Positions 1 through 5,853 of a DNA stretch of 6,782 nucleotides are shown in pieces. The position numbers and the translations under genes are program-made. The stretch comes from CAZJHM01 sp964545925 (GTDB taxonomy: Archaea > Iainarchaeota > Iainarchaeia > Iainarchaeales > CAZJHM01): positions 1-6,782 of the forward strand of contig CAZJHM010000026.1 of NCBI GenBank assembly GCA_964545925.1, given 5' to 3'. The notes below the pieces were generated by a model. The model saw nothing but the letters and a program-made list of their open reading frames with translations. It had not been told where the DNA came from and did no database searches. Position 1 is the stretch's first letter. Every line of letters starts with the position of its first letter.

Positions 1-1
1 T

Positions 2-640
2 GATATAAGAGCAGGATTAAAAGAAGGCTTAGTCCTTTTCTTGAAAATGGAAGATCTAAATGCAACTCACACAGCAGTAATCCAAGATTCCTCAGGCATA
101 GGCAACAATGGAATTCTCTACACAGGAGAGGGAGCAACAAGCAAATCAGTAGCAGGAAGATATGGAAATGCAATCACCTTTGACGGAACAAATGACTATA
201 TATCTACAAATTTTACTTTAAATGGACTTTCTTCATTTACAATAAGTGGTTGGATTTATCCTATAGGAATAAGTAGTGTAAGAACAAGTTTTTTTGGACA
301 AAATGATTCATATGAAACAATATGGACTGGTTCTACTTGTATGTTTTGGACTCCTTCTGGTAATATTTCAACAAATGTTTCAACAGAACAATGGCTTCAT
401 TTTGTATTGGTATTTACTGGGACAAAAATTCATATTTATAAAAATGGGATTTTATCCATATCTGGAAATTCAACAGGGGGAAGTTCTGCTTTTAAATTCA
501 ATATTGGAGGAGGAGGCATAGCTGATCCAATTGAAACCAATGGCAATTATTTAATTGGTTTAATAGACGAAGTAGCAGTCTGGAACAGAGCTCTTTCAGA
601 AAAAGAAATAAAATTAATTTATGAAAACGAGCTAAGATAA
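2..640 (+). CDS. LamG-like domain surface protein, 3' part (5' end outside window)
   Basis: The frame is open from base 2, so this is the C-terminal 212 residues of a longer protein. A TTG at 41 could start it, but it has no ribosome site and lies inside a continuing frame. The visible part is one laminin-G/concanavalin A-like domain (Laminin_G_3 type). It opens with GLVLFLKMEDLN and DSSGIGNNGILY, has the core strand YGNAITFDGTNDYIS, then FTISGWIYP, and ends with the hallmark IDEVAVWNRALSEKEIKLIYE. Such domains form beta-sandwiches that bind carbohydrate or protein on cell surfaces and usually end large secreted archaeal proteins. No membrane segment follows the domain, so any anchor or signal peptide must lie upstream. 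Codon choice changes inside the domain (see findings). The domain call is solid; the ligand is unknown. Confidence 0.88.
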   Translation, partial: DIRAGLKEGLVLFLKMEDLNATHTAVIQDSSGIGNNGILYTGEGATSKSVAGRYGNAITFDGTNDYISTNFTLNGLSSFTISGWIYPIGISSVRTSFFGQNDSYETIWTGSTCMFWTPSGNISTNVSTEQWLHFVLVFTGTKIHIYKNGILSISGNSTGGSSAFKFNIGGGGIADPIETNGNYLIGLIDEVAVWNRALSEKEIKLIYENELR

Positions 641-671
641 AAACAAAAATCTCCTTTCCCTGAAAAACACA

Positions 672-706
672 AGTTTTTAAATTCCAAATCCATATTTCAT
701 AGAGGA
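672..706 (+). promoter_or_regulatory. Putative promoter and SD for the secreted-protein operon
   Basis: A TATA-like tract TTTTTAAATT at 674-683 lies 30-39 nt before the ATG at 713. An SD-like AGAGGA at 701-706 sits 6 nt before the ATG and supports that start. The gap after the LamG gene (641-712) holds no other clear signal. Both assignments are by inspection only. Confidence 0.5.
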
Positions 707-712
707 ATATAT

Positions 713-1999
713 ATGAAAAAAACAGTTTTCCTTTTATTAGCATTCTGCCTTTTAGCAGTTCCCCTGCAGGCAAAAACAGCAACAGAAGCAATAACATATG
801 TCTCTCAGGAAAAACATATGTTAGCAGACAATGAAACAGCAACAATTTCTACTTTAGTCAAAATCTCCTTTGAAAACAACAACTACTGGGTTGTCTCAGT
901 TCTTTCAGGCTCTGATTTAATCGCATTTATTCCTGTTGAAGAAGAGTCATTTGCAATTCCCTCAAAAACTTTAACAAACACAGAAATAATCAAATTAGCT
1001 TATTTTTTTCGCTTATATGATGAAATAAAAACAAATGCCCAAAAACAATCCACTTGGCTTTTCAATCTTGAAAATGAAAAATTCTTCTCTGACTTATCTT
1101 TAGACTATTATAATGAAACCTTTGAAGTAGAAACAGTAAAACAGGAACTTCCCTCTTCTCTTTTTTCTCAGTGCAATACTCTAAAAACTTCTCTTTCCTC
1201 TCTTTCCTCTCTTTCTTCTGAAATCTCCAAATTAATAACTTCAATCAGAGAAAAAGAACAATCTTTCTATTCCCAACCCTCAGACACCTCTTACAAAGAA
1301 CTAACTTCTCTTTTAGATTCTTTTTTCTCCAAAATATCTTCTTTAGACACTCAAAACAAAACCTATCTTTCTAACCTAAACACTCTAAAATTAGATATTG
1401 CAAAATTAGACTTGACAGCAGACACAAAACAAAGTCTCAACTCAATCTTAAACCAACCAAATAAAGCAAATTCAATCTCAACAAAAACCAATTATTCTCT
1501 TTCAATAAAAGAAGCCTTAACATCAGCAAAGACAAAAGCAGAAACAGATTCTTTTGAAATCGCCTCTTCAATTCCTTCAAGAATTCAAAGAGGACAAGCA
1601 TATTCTCTAATGTATGTTTTTGATGAAAAGATTTTCTCTCAGACAAATGCAAAAACTTTGAAAGAACTTATAGAACAACTTAATTCCAAAGATTACATAG
1701 ACAAATGGCAAGAGCAAGATTCCCTTCAAAAAACAAATGAATACTGGAAAAAAGCAGAAATCTATTATTCTGGAGCAGAATATATAGAAGCAATCTCAAA
1801 CTCAGAGAAAGCAAAAGAAAAAGCTCTTTTAGTTTATTCATCTGGTTTTAAAACTCAAGATTCCACAATTCAAATCCCATTTGAAATTCTAGCTTTCCTA
1901 ATTTTAGCCTTAGCAGGAGTTTATCTCTATCAGAACAAGGAAAAATTCTTTAAAAAGAAAGAGGACGAACAGGATGAAAAAAATCCTTTTTCTTTGTAG
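713..1999 (+). CDS. Secreted, C-terminally membrane-anchored protein of unknown function
   Basis: I do not recognise a named family. The 428-residue protein starts with a signal peptide (about residues 1-20: positive MKK, hydrophobic core, AVPLQA before a likely cut). A small, probably beta-containing N-terminal domain follows (about 25-100, with NNYWVVSVLSGSDLIAFIPV). Next comes a long Ser/Lys/Glu-rich, mostly helical and probably coiled-coil region (about 145-340). A short helical hairpin near 343-372 (YWKKAEIYYSGAEYIEAI) looks like half a TPR. One membrane helix (about 388-406) is followed by a Lys/Glu-rich cytoplasmic tail. The bulk should therefore lie outside the cell as a type I anchored protein. 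An SD at 701-706 supports the ATG. Its 3' end overlaps the next gene by 26 nt, implying co-transcription and translational coupling. Several N-x-S/T sequons would permit archaeal N-glycosylation. Confidence 0.85.
   Translation: MKKTVFLLLAFCLLAVPLQAKTATEAITYVSQEKHMLADNETATISTLVKISFENNNYWVVSVLSGSDLIAFIPVEEESFAIPSKTLTNTEIIKLAYFFRLYDEIKTNAQKQSTWLFNLENEKFFSDLSLDYYNETFEVETVKQELPSSLFSQCNTLKTSLSSLSSLSSEISKLITSIREKEQSFYSQPSDTSYKELTSLLDSFFSKISSLDTQNKTYLSNLNTLKLDIAKLDLTADTKQSLNSILNQPNKANSISTKTNYSLSIKEALTSAKTKAETDSFEIASSIPSRIQRGQAYSLMYVFDEKIFSQTNAKTLKELIEQLNSKDYIDKWQEQDSLQKTNEYWKKAEIYYSGAEYIEAISNSEKAKEKALLVYSSGFKTQDSTIQIPFEILAFLILALAGVYLYQNKEKFFKKKEDEQDEKNPFSL
1190..1216 (+). repeat. Three in-frame 9-nt tandem repeats encoding Ser-Leu-Ser
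   Basis: The unit TCTCTTTCC occurs three times in tandem (third copy ends CT), encoding residues 160-168 as SLS-SLS-SLS in the helical region of the secreted protein. Because the unit is a multiple of three, slippage would change length without a frameshift. Confidence 0.7.
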
Positions 2000-2753
2000 T
2001 TTTTTTCTCCTCCTATCTTCTCTTTCAGCAGAGCTAGAAATTTCTTCTTTCTCTCCAACTCCAATTTCCTTTTATCCAAATGAAATCAAAACAATTTTCC
2101 TAGAAATAAAAAATACTTCCCAATCAGACACTTTTTTTATCTCCCTTGAAAGTCAAAACAAATTTCTGTTTTCTTATCCCACAACTTCAAAAACTTATTC
2201 AGAAACTTTTTATTTGCCTGAAAATTCCTCAACTAAAAAACTAATTATTATCCAAAATCTTTCCTATCAAGATGAACTTGTTTATCTAAATATCCTTTAT
2301 GGCACAGATTACAATACAGCCAGAATTTTTCCTTTACCAATTCAAATAAAACAATCTCCTTTGAAAATCTCTTTCTTAGATAATTCCAATCAAGAAACCA
2401 GAATATTTAACCTCTTTTTAACAAATGATTCCAATTTCCCAATTACAGACATCTACATAACCCCAACTCCACCTAAAGATTTAATCCTCACCTCCCTTCC
2501 CCTCTTCCTTCCTTCTCTTTCCCCTGTCTCTTCTCTCACAACCCTTCCTTTTTCCTTTACTCCTCTTAAAAAATCCCAAGGACAAAAAGAAATTCTTTTT
2601 ACAATCAATTACACAGACACAGAAGGACAACATAAACTTCTTTTCACTCAAACAGTTGATTCTTCTAATCGTCAATTTTTTCTTTTGTTTTTAGCTCTTT
2701 TAGTAATTGTTTTAGCAATTGCAACTCTTTTTGTTCAAAAGAAAAAGAAATAA
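1974..2753 (+). CDS. Secreted protein with Ig-like beta domains and C-terminal membrane anchor
   Basis: No specific family is recognised. The 259-residue protein has a signal peptide (about 1-19, ending SLSA before ELEISS). Two stretches of alternating beta-strand pattern follow (about 20-127 and 128-230). The first resembles NEW3/CARDB-type Ig-like repeats in archaeal surface proteins: a proline-rich start, then YPNEIKTIFLEIKNTSQ. One membrane helix (about 235-254) ends in a short QKKKK cytoplasmic tail, so the beta domains face outward. Five or so N-x-S/T sequons are present (N47, N84, N95, N151, N212). The ATG lies inside the upstream gene; GAGG at 1961-1964 is a 9-nt-spaced SD. Matching topology and the 26-nt overlap suggest that the two products work together, perhaps as a surface complex. 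That is inference. Confidence 0.83.
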   Translation: MKKILFLCSFFLLLSSLSAELEISSFSPTPISFYPNEIKTIFLEIKNTSQSDTFFISLESQNKFLFSYPTTSKTYSETFYLPENSSTKKLIIIQNLSYQDELVYLNILYGTDYNTARIFPLPIQIKQSPLKISFLDNSNQETRIFNLFLTNDSNFPITDIYITPTPPKDLILTSLPLFLPSLSPVSSLTTLPFSFTPLKKSQGQKEILFTINYTDTEGQHKLLFTQTVDSSNRQFFLLFLALLVIVLAIATLFVQKKKK

Positions 2754-2790
2754 ATTTATTTTAAAAAATAATTTTTCTTTAAAAGAAAAC
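2754..2790. terminator. AT-rich palindromic gap, probable bidirectional terminator
   Basis: This 37-nt gap separates two convergent genes. It holds two palindromes: TTATTTT/AAAATAA (2756-2762 with 2765-2771) and TTTTCTT/AAGAAAA (2773-2779 with 2783-2789). Both strands present T-runs just past each stop codon, as archaeal intrinsic terminators need. Confidence 0.5.
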
Positions 2791-3078
2791 TCACTTCAAT
2801 CCCTTTTCCAAAGCAGTTTTAATAAATCTCAATCTTTCTTCTATTTCTTTTCTTCTTTTCTCATATTCTTTCTTTCTTTTCATAGCCAAGTCTTTCTGGC
2901 TTCCATTTCTATTAATCTCAATATTACATATTCCAATCAAAGAATTAAATTTATCCCCCTCTAATACCAACTGAGTTTCTTCTTTAACAAGTCTTTTCCT
3001 TAAATCTTCAATTTCTCTTTTCCTAGTTCTTTCCTGACTTTTCTTCCTGAAAAAAGCTTTGATTCTTTTTACAACCAT
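2791..3078 (-). CDS. Small highly charged, probably coiled-coil protein, unknown function
   Basis: This 95-residue reading begins MVVKRIKAFFRKKSQER and is dominated by Lys, Arg and Glu in heptad-like runs (EIEDLRKRLVKEETQL; KKEYEKRRKEIEERLRFI). A short hydrophobic break lies between them (FNSLIGICNIEIN). It is probably a cytoplasmic helical hairpin or coiled coil. The frame stays open upstream to 3330, but that extension runs antisense through the vapB-like gene and has no ribosome site. I chose the ATG at 3076-3078 because a TATA-like GGTTTTTAAA (minus strand, 3101-3110) lies about 27 nt before it, as expected for a leaderless message. An ATG at 3148-3150 (119 residues) is an alternative. 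It is divergent from vapBC and convergent with the secreted-protein operon. The family is not recognised; strand composition favours a real gene, with moderate certainty. Confidence 0.6.
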   Translation of the reverse strand: MVVKRIKAFFRKKSQERTRKREIEDLRKRLVKEETQLVLEGDKFNSLIGICNIEINRNGSQKDLAMKRKKEYEKRRKEIEERLRFIKTALEKGLK

Positions 3079-3100
3079 ATCCAATCTATCTCTCTTCTCT

Positions 3101-3110
3101 TTTAAAAACC
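3101..3110 (-). promoter_or_regulatory. Putative TATA box for the minus-strand coiled-coil gene
   Basis: Read on the minus strand this is GGTTTTTAAA, similar to the TATA-like tract before the secreted-protein operon. Its centre is about 27 nt from the chosen ATG, so transcription should begin at or next to the start codon. Confidence 0.4.
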
Positions 3111-3132
3111 TTCCTTCCTTCAAAAAACATAC

Positions 3133-3176
3133 TCTTAAATATTTTAACATATATATGTATATACACTTAAGGAGGT
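3133..3176 (+). promoter_or_regulatory. vapBC promoter, palindromic operator candidate and strong SD
   Basis: TTAAATAT at 3135-3142 is a TATA candidate. The perfect 12-nt palindrome ACATATATATGT (3147-3158) overlaps the 8-nt palindrome GTATATAC (3157-3164) and lies between the TATA candidate and the expected transcription start. That is a common place for autorepression by a VapB-type antitoxin. GGAGGT at 3171-3176, 5 nt before the ATG, is a near-perfect SD. Confidence 0.5.
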
Positions 3177-3181
3177 ATAAT

Positions 3182-3424
3182 ATGCCAACAATAACTTTAT
3201 CTATCCCAAAAGAAACAAGAAATTTAATGAAGAAATTTCCAGAAATGAATTGGTCTGGTTTCATAAGAACAGTAATCTCCAAAAAAACAGAGGAACTTTC
3301 TTGGAAAGAAAAAATGATGGAAAAATTCAAAACTGAACAAAAAATAACAGACTGGACTTTAGAATCTCAAAAAATTTTAAGAAAAGGAAGAGGTAAAGAA
3401 CTTAGAAAAAAGGGACTTCTATGA
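3182..3424 (+). CDS. VapB-like antitoxin
   Basis: An 80-residue protein starting MPTITLSIPKETRNLMKKFP and continuing MNWSGFIRTVISKKTEEL. The N-terminal strand (TITLSIP) followed by helices matches the ribbon-helix-helix-like antitoxins that precede PIN toxins in archaea, where the N-terminus binds operator DNA and the C-terminal tail wraps the toxin. The charged tail (about 42-80, ending KGRGKELRKKGLL) would be the toxin-binding part. The frame is open upstream to 3059, but the GGAGGT SD at 3171-3176 fixes the ATG at 3182. Its TGA overlaps the toxin ATG as ATGA, a classic coupled pair. It probably represses its own promoter through the upstream palindrome. The family call rests on pattern and context. 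Confidence 0.8.
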   Translation: MPTITLSIPKETRNLMKKFPEMNWSGFIRTVISKKTEELSWKEKMMEKFKTEQKITDWTLESQKILRKGRGKELRKKGLL

Positions 3425-3864
3425 CATTCTGTTTTGTCGTAGATACAAATATTCTTTTTTCTTTTTTCTGGAAAGATTCAGTTTTCAATGAAATTCTATC
3501 CCAAAAAATAAAACTTTTCTCCCCAGTTCTTTCTCTAGATGAAATAAAAAAATATTCAAAAGAAATTTCTAAAAAATCCAAATTATCAAAAAAACAATTT
3601 AATTCTAAATTAGAAATCTTAAAAACAAAAGTAATTTTTATTGATTACAATGAATATTATTCCCAAATAAAAAAACCAAGCAAACAATTAGATTTAACTG
3701 ATTTTTCAGAAGAAGAAAAAATCCAAATATATGACGATATTGATTTTATTGCTCTTTCCTATCTTTTAGATTATCCTATTTGGTCAAATGATAAATTACT
3801 TAAGAAACAAAAATTAGTTCCTGTTTTTTCAACAGAAGAAATAATAAATTTGATTTCTAAATAA
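3421..3864 (+). CDS. PIN-domain ribonuclease toxin (VapC-like)
   Basis: A 147-residue PIN domain, the usual full length for these toxins. The acidic active-site residues appear in order. D8 lies in VVDTNILFSFF, with T9 and N10 also typical. E41 is in LSLDEIKKY, D105/D106/D108 are in YDDIDFIALSYLL, and D124 is in PIWSNDKLLKKQ. PIN toxins are Mg2+-dependent single-strand endoribonucleases that cut tRNA, rRNA or mRNA; the target here cannot be read. The ending FSTEEIINLI is typical of an archaeal PIN subfamily often annotated simply as PIN-domain nuclease. The start overlaps the antitoxin stop by 4 nt with no SD of its own, so translation should depend on the antitoxin. All catalytic positions look intact, so it is probably active. 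It ends 13 nt from the convergent GTPase gene. Confidence 0.87.
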   Translation: MTFCFVVDTNILFSFFWKDSVFNEILSQKIKLFSPVLSLDEIKKYSKEISKKSKLSKKQFNSKLEILKTKVIFIDYNEYYSQIKKPSKQLDLTDFSEEEKIQIYDDIDFIALSYLLDYPIWSNDKLLKKQKLVPVFSTEEIINLISK

Positions 3865-3877
3865 TTTTCTCAAAAAA

Positions 3878-4930
3878 TTACTGAAACTGAACAACATCAA
3901 AATTCTGCAAAACATAATCTCTTTGAACTCTTTGCCCACCAAATTTAGATTTTCCCCAAACTCTTGCATACTTCAATTTAGTTGCAAGTTCTTTATGAAC
4001 TCTTTTAGCAGCTTCCTCAATAGTTGTTCCTTTTGGCAAAGCCAAAGGAGTATCATAATCAGCTACTCTTCCAGGTTTTTTAGTATATATTAAAACAACA
4101 TTTAAACTATCAAAAATATCTTCAATCAATTTTTCTTTATCATATTCCAAAAACACATTTACAAAAAAAGCTTTCAAATACACAGCACTTTTATTTAAAG
4201 CTCTTGCTAATTTTCTTAAATCAGTTGATTCATTTAGTATAATCTCTGCATTCCTTACTCCACTATCATGCAAAAACTGAATTGCCTCATGTTCTTTTAC
4301 TCTAAGAAAATGTTTTCCAGATATTCCAATTCCTTTGAAACCAGTTTCTCTAATAACTATCCTAGGTTTTTTTTCATTTGCAAAAATATTTGCTCCTTCT
4401 AGTTCTCTCAGAACAACTTCTTTCTCTCTACTGTTCCTATATGTCAAAATCAGAACATCAGCATTTCTTGCAACAGTCAAATAAACTAATCCATTTGCTT
4501 TTCCTTTACTACTTCCTTCAATTATTGCAGGCAATTCAACAATTTGTATATTTGCTCCCTTATAATCCATCATTCCAGTTTCAGGTTCAGTTGTTGTAAA
4601 TTCATATTTATCAATTCTAACATCTATTCCAGTTAGTTCTTTCAACAAAGTACTTTTCCCAGTGTTTGGCATCCCAACAATCACTGCCTGCCCAATTCCT
4701 TCTTTTCTTACTCCAGTGCTCACACTTTTCTTTTTCTTTACTTGTTTGTCCATGTCTTTTCTTAATTTAGAGATTTTCTTTGTAATATCAGCTCTTAAAT
4801 TCTCAGCTCCTTTATGTCTCGGAGCAGTACTTTGCATTTCCAATAAAGCAGCTAGTTTTTCTTCATTTGTATGAGCCTCATTATACTTTTTCTTTGCTGC
4901 TTCAAACTCGTAGTCTGCATTTGTAGGCAT
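3878..4930 (-). CDS. DRG-like TGS-domain GTPase with degenerate G motifs
   Basis: A 350-residue protein of the DRG branch of the OBG/TRAFAC GTPases. A basic helical N-terminus (about 1-70) precedes G1 GMPNTGKST (86-94, intact P-loop) and G2 at 112-116 (TTTEP, in KYEFTTTEPETG). The C-terminal TGS domain (about 276-350) carries IYTKKPGRVADYDTPL and YARVWGKSKFGGQRV. Mid-region matches to DRG include VARNADVLI and VRNAEIIL. DRG proteins bind ribosomes through partner proteins and act in translation. G3 is ELPA (132-135) where the family has DLPG. The G4 NKID position reads NVFL (258-261). The stretch up to TGS is about 20 residues shorter than in canonical DRG, removing G5. Guanine specificity and switching are therefore doubtful. 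The ATG has no SD and is probably leaderless. It is divergent from the TrmJ-like gene. Confidence 0.88.
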   Translation of the reverse strand: MPTNADYEFEAAKKKYNEAHTNEEKLAALLEMQSTAPRHKGAENLRADITKKISKLRKDMDKQVKKKKSVSTGVRKEGIGQAVIVGMPNTGKSTLLKELTGIDVRIDKYEFTTTEPETGMMDYKGANIQIVELPAIIEGSSKGKANGLVYLTVARNADVLILTYRNSREKEVVLRELEGANIFANEKKPRIVIRETGFKGIGISGKHFLRVKEHEAIQFLHDSGVRNAEIILNESTDLRKLARALNKSAVYLKAFFVNVFLEYDKEKLIEDIFDSLNVVLIYTKKPGRVADYDTPLALPKGTTIEEAAKRVHKELATKLKYARVWGKSKFGGQRVQRDYVLQNFDVVQFQ

Positions 4931-4981
4931 ATCTAAAAGAGAAAAGAACTCTTTTTATTTCTGTTCTCCCAATTATTTTCT
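4931..4981. promoter_or_regulatory. Divergent promoter with one central TATA-like element
   Basis: The 51-nt gap lies between two divergent ATGs. CTTTTTATTT at 4951-4960 (AAATAAAAAG on the minus strand) is centred 25.5 nt from the GTPase ATG and 26.5 nt from the methyltransferase ATG, the usual TATA-to-start distance in archaea. Neither ATG has an SD, so both messages may be leaderless. An imperfect dyad AAAAGAG (4935-4941)/CTCTTTT (4949-4955) also lies here. Confidence 0.5.
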
Positions 4982-5602
4982 ATGCCTAGTCTAAGAGTAG
5001 TCTTAGTAGAACCAGAGTATGAGGAAAACATTGGTTATTGTGCTCGCTTATGTGCCAATTTCTCAGCAGACTTATATCTAGTTAATCCAAAATGCAATCA
5101 TCTTTCTCCTCTTTCTATCTCCCGCTCAATGCACGGTTCTCATATTCTCAAGAAAGCTAAAATATATTCCAATCTAAAAAAAGCAATCCAAAAAACAACC
5201 TCAATCGCTTTTACAGCTCGTCCTCAAAAACCCAGTTTTGAAATTCTTATCCCAAAATTAAAAGGAAACATCTCATTAGTTTTTGGAAGAGAACCCTCAG
5301 GTTTAACAAATACTGAAATTTCCCAATGTTCTTTGGAAACACATCTTCCTATCCCTTCTTCTTACAAATCTCTTTCTTTATCTCATGCTTGTTCTATAGC
5401 TCTTTATCTTTCCAGTCGCAAACCCCTTAAACCTTATTCCCCTAAAAACATCTCAATCCTTCTCACAACAATCAATAAAAAAATTTCCTCAAAAAAAACA
5501 ATTAAAAACAAAACCTTCTGCAAACGCACATTTCAAAAACTAATTTCTTCTTCTTTCCTTTCTGAGAAAGAAATAAACTCTCTTTTAACATCTCTCAAAT
5601 AA
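4982..5602 (+). CDS. trmJ: SPOUT-class tRNA 2'-O-methyltransferase, TrmJ type
   Basis: A 206-residue SpoU/TrmJ-family enzyme showing all three SPOUT motifs. Motif 1 is EPEYEENIGYCARLCANF (10-27), including the conserved N16 and R22. Motif 2 is LVFGREPSGLTNTEI (99-113), with E104. Motif 3 is LPIPSSYKSLSLSHACSIAL (122-141). Motifs 2 and 3 build the trefoil knot that binds S-adenosylmethionine. TrmJ methylates the ribose of residue 32 in tRNA anticodon loops; archaeal members are mainly reported to make Cm32. A basic linker (about 144-180, many Lys) leads to a short helical tail, TFQKLISSSFLSEKEINSLL, like the end of bacterial TrmJ. No SD precedes the ATG; a TATA-like element lies 26.5 nt upstream. 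Family membership is clear; the exact tRNA position is inferred from the family. Confidence 0.88.
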   Translation: MPSLRVVLVEPEYEENIGYCARLCANFSADLYLVNPKCNHLSPLSISRSMHGSHILKKAKIYSNLKKAIQKTTSIAFTARPQKPSFEILIPKLKGNISLVFGREPSGLTNTEISQCSLETHLPIPSSYKSLSLSHACSIALYLSSRKPLKPYSPKNISILLTTINKKISSKKTIKNKTFCKRTFQKLISSSFLSEKEINSLLTSLK

Positions 5603-5716
5603 TTCATCGGCAATCTACCCCCTGAAAACTAACCCCTGTTCCTACACCCTATATATTTCAATTGGGGCTCACGGGGCTTCCTGAGCCAATGCCCCAAAAC
5701 TAAAAGGTGATAAAAA
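5603..5716 (+). promoter_or_regulatory. C- and G-tract-rich foldable leader with TATA candidate and SD
   Basis: This 114-nt gap is unusually GC-rich for the window. It has C-tracts at 5618-5622, 5633-5636 and 5692-5695, G-tracts at 5664-5667 and 5673-5676, and a repeated ACCCC(C)TG. Three overlapping stems are possible: TTGGGGC/GCCCCAA (5662-5668 with 5691-5697), GGCTCA/TGAGCC (5666-5671 with 5682-5687), and GGGGC/GCCCC (5673-5677 with 5691-5695). A TATA candidate CTATATATTT lies at 5650-5659. The SD GGTGAT at 5706-5711 is 5 nt before the ATG at 5717. Confidence 0.45.
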
Positions 5717-5809
5717 ATGAGTATGTATGGTTTAGTAAAATTCATAGAAACAAATCCAACTAAAAGAGGTTCTTATTTGCAACCTTTCCGTTTGCGAGCA
5801 AAAACCTAA
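5717..5809 (+). CDS. Tiny 30-residue ORF, unknown function
   Basis: A short ORF starting MSMYGLVKFIETNP and ending FRLRAKT. I do not recognise it. It is credible because GGTGAT at 5706-5711, an exact part of the anti-SD complement, sits 5 nt before the ATG, and nearly the same SD plus A-rich spacer precedes the next gene. The product is basic at its C-terminus and has no membrane segment. It could be a micro-protein, a translated leader controlling the downstream gene, or the remnant of a longer gene, which cannot be decided from length alone. It ends 44 nt before the 90-residue gene, across a T/C-rich tract. Confidence 0.45.
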   Translation: MSMYGLVKFIETNPTKRGSYLQPFRLRAKT

Positions 5810-5810
5810 C

Positions 5811-5847
5811 CTTTTATTTCTTTCTTTTCCTTTTCTATTAAGGTGAT
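5811..5847 (+). promoter_or_regulatory. TATA-like element and SD for the 90-residue gene
   Basis: CTTTTATTTCT at 5811-5821 resembles the elements before the methyltransferase and hicB genes. Transcription from it would start near 5841, leaving a leader of about 13 nt. GGTGAT at 5842-5847 lies 6 nt before the ATG at 5854. The T/C-rich tract 5811-5839 could alternatively end transcription from the tiny ORF. Confidence 0.4.
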
Positions 5848-5853
5848 TAAAAA

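Noticed and set aside
498..845. Minus-strand ORF antisense to the LamG and secreted-protein genes
   Set aside because: Leu/Phe-rich shadow of T- and A-rich coding DNA, with no start signals and conflict with clear genes.
2719..2964. Plus-strand ORF over the intergenic region and coiled-coil gene
   Set aside because: Poly-Phe/Ser translation typical of the antisense of a Lys/Glu-rich gene, with no SD.
3059..3181. Upstream in-frame extension of the vapB-like gene
   Set aside because: It has low-complexity Phe/Ser/Lys content and overlaps the promoter; the strong GGAGGT SD at 3171-3176 fixes the start at 3182.
3079..3330. Minus-strand N-terminal extension of the coiled-coil gene
   Set aside because: It runs antisense through the vapB-like gene, has no ribosome site, and reads as hydrophobic sequence unlike the rest of the protein.
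5760..5810. Possible tRNA or small structured RNA inside the tiny ORF (GGTT...AACC and TTTG/CAAA stems)
   Set aside because: Stems of only four pairs, no cloverleaf and no TTCGA-type T-loop.
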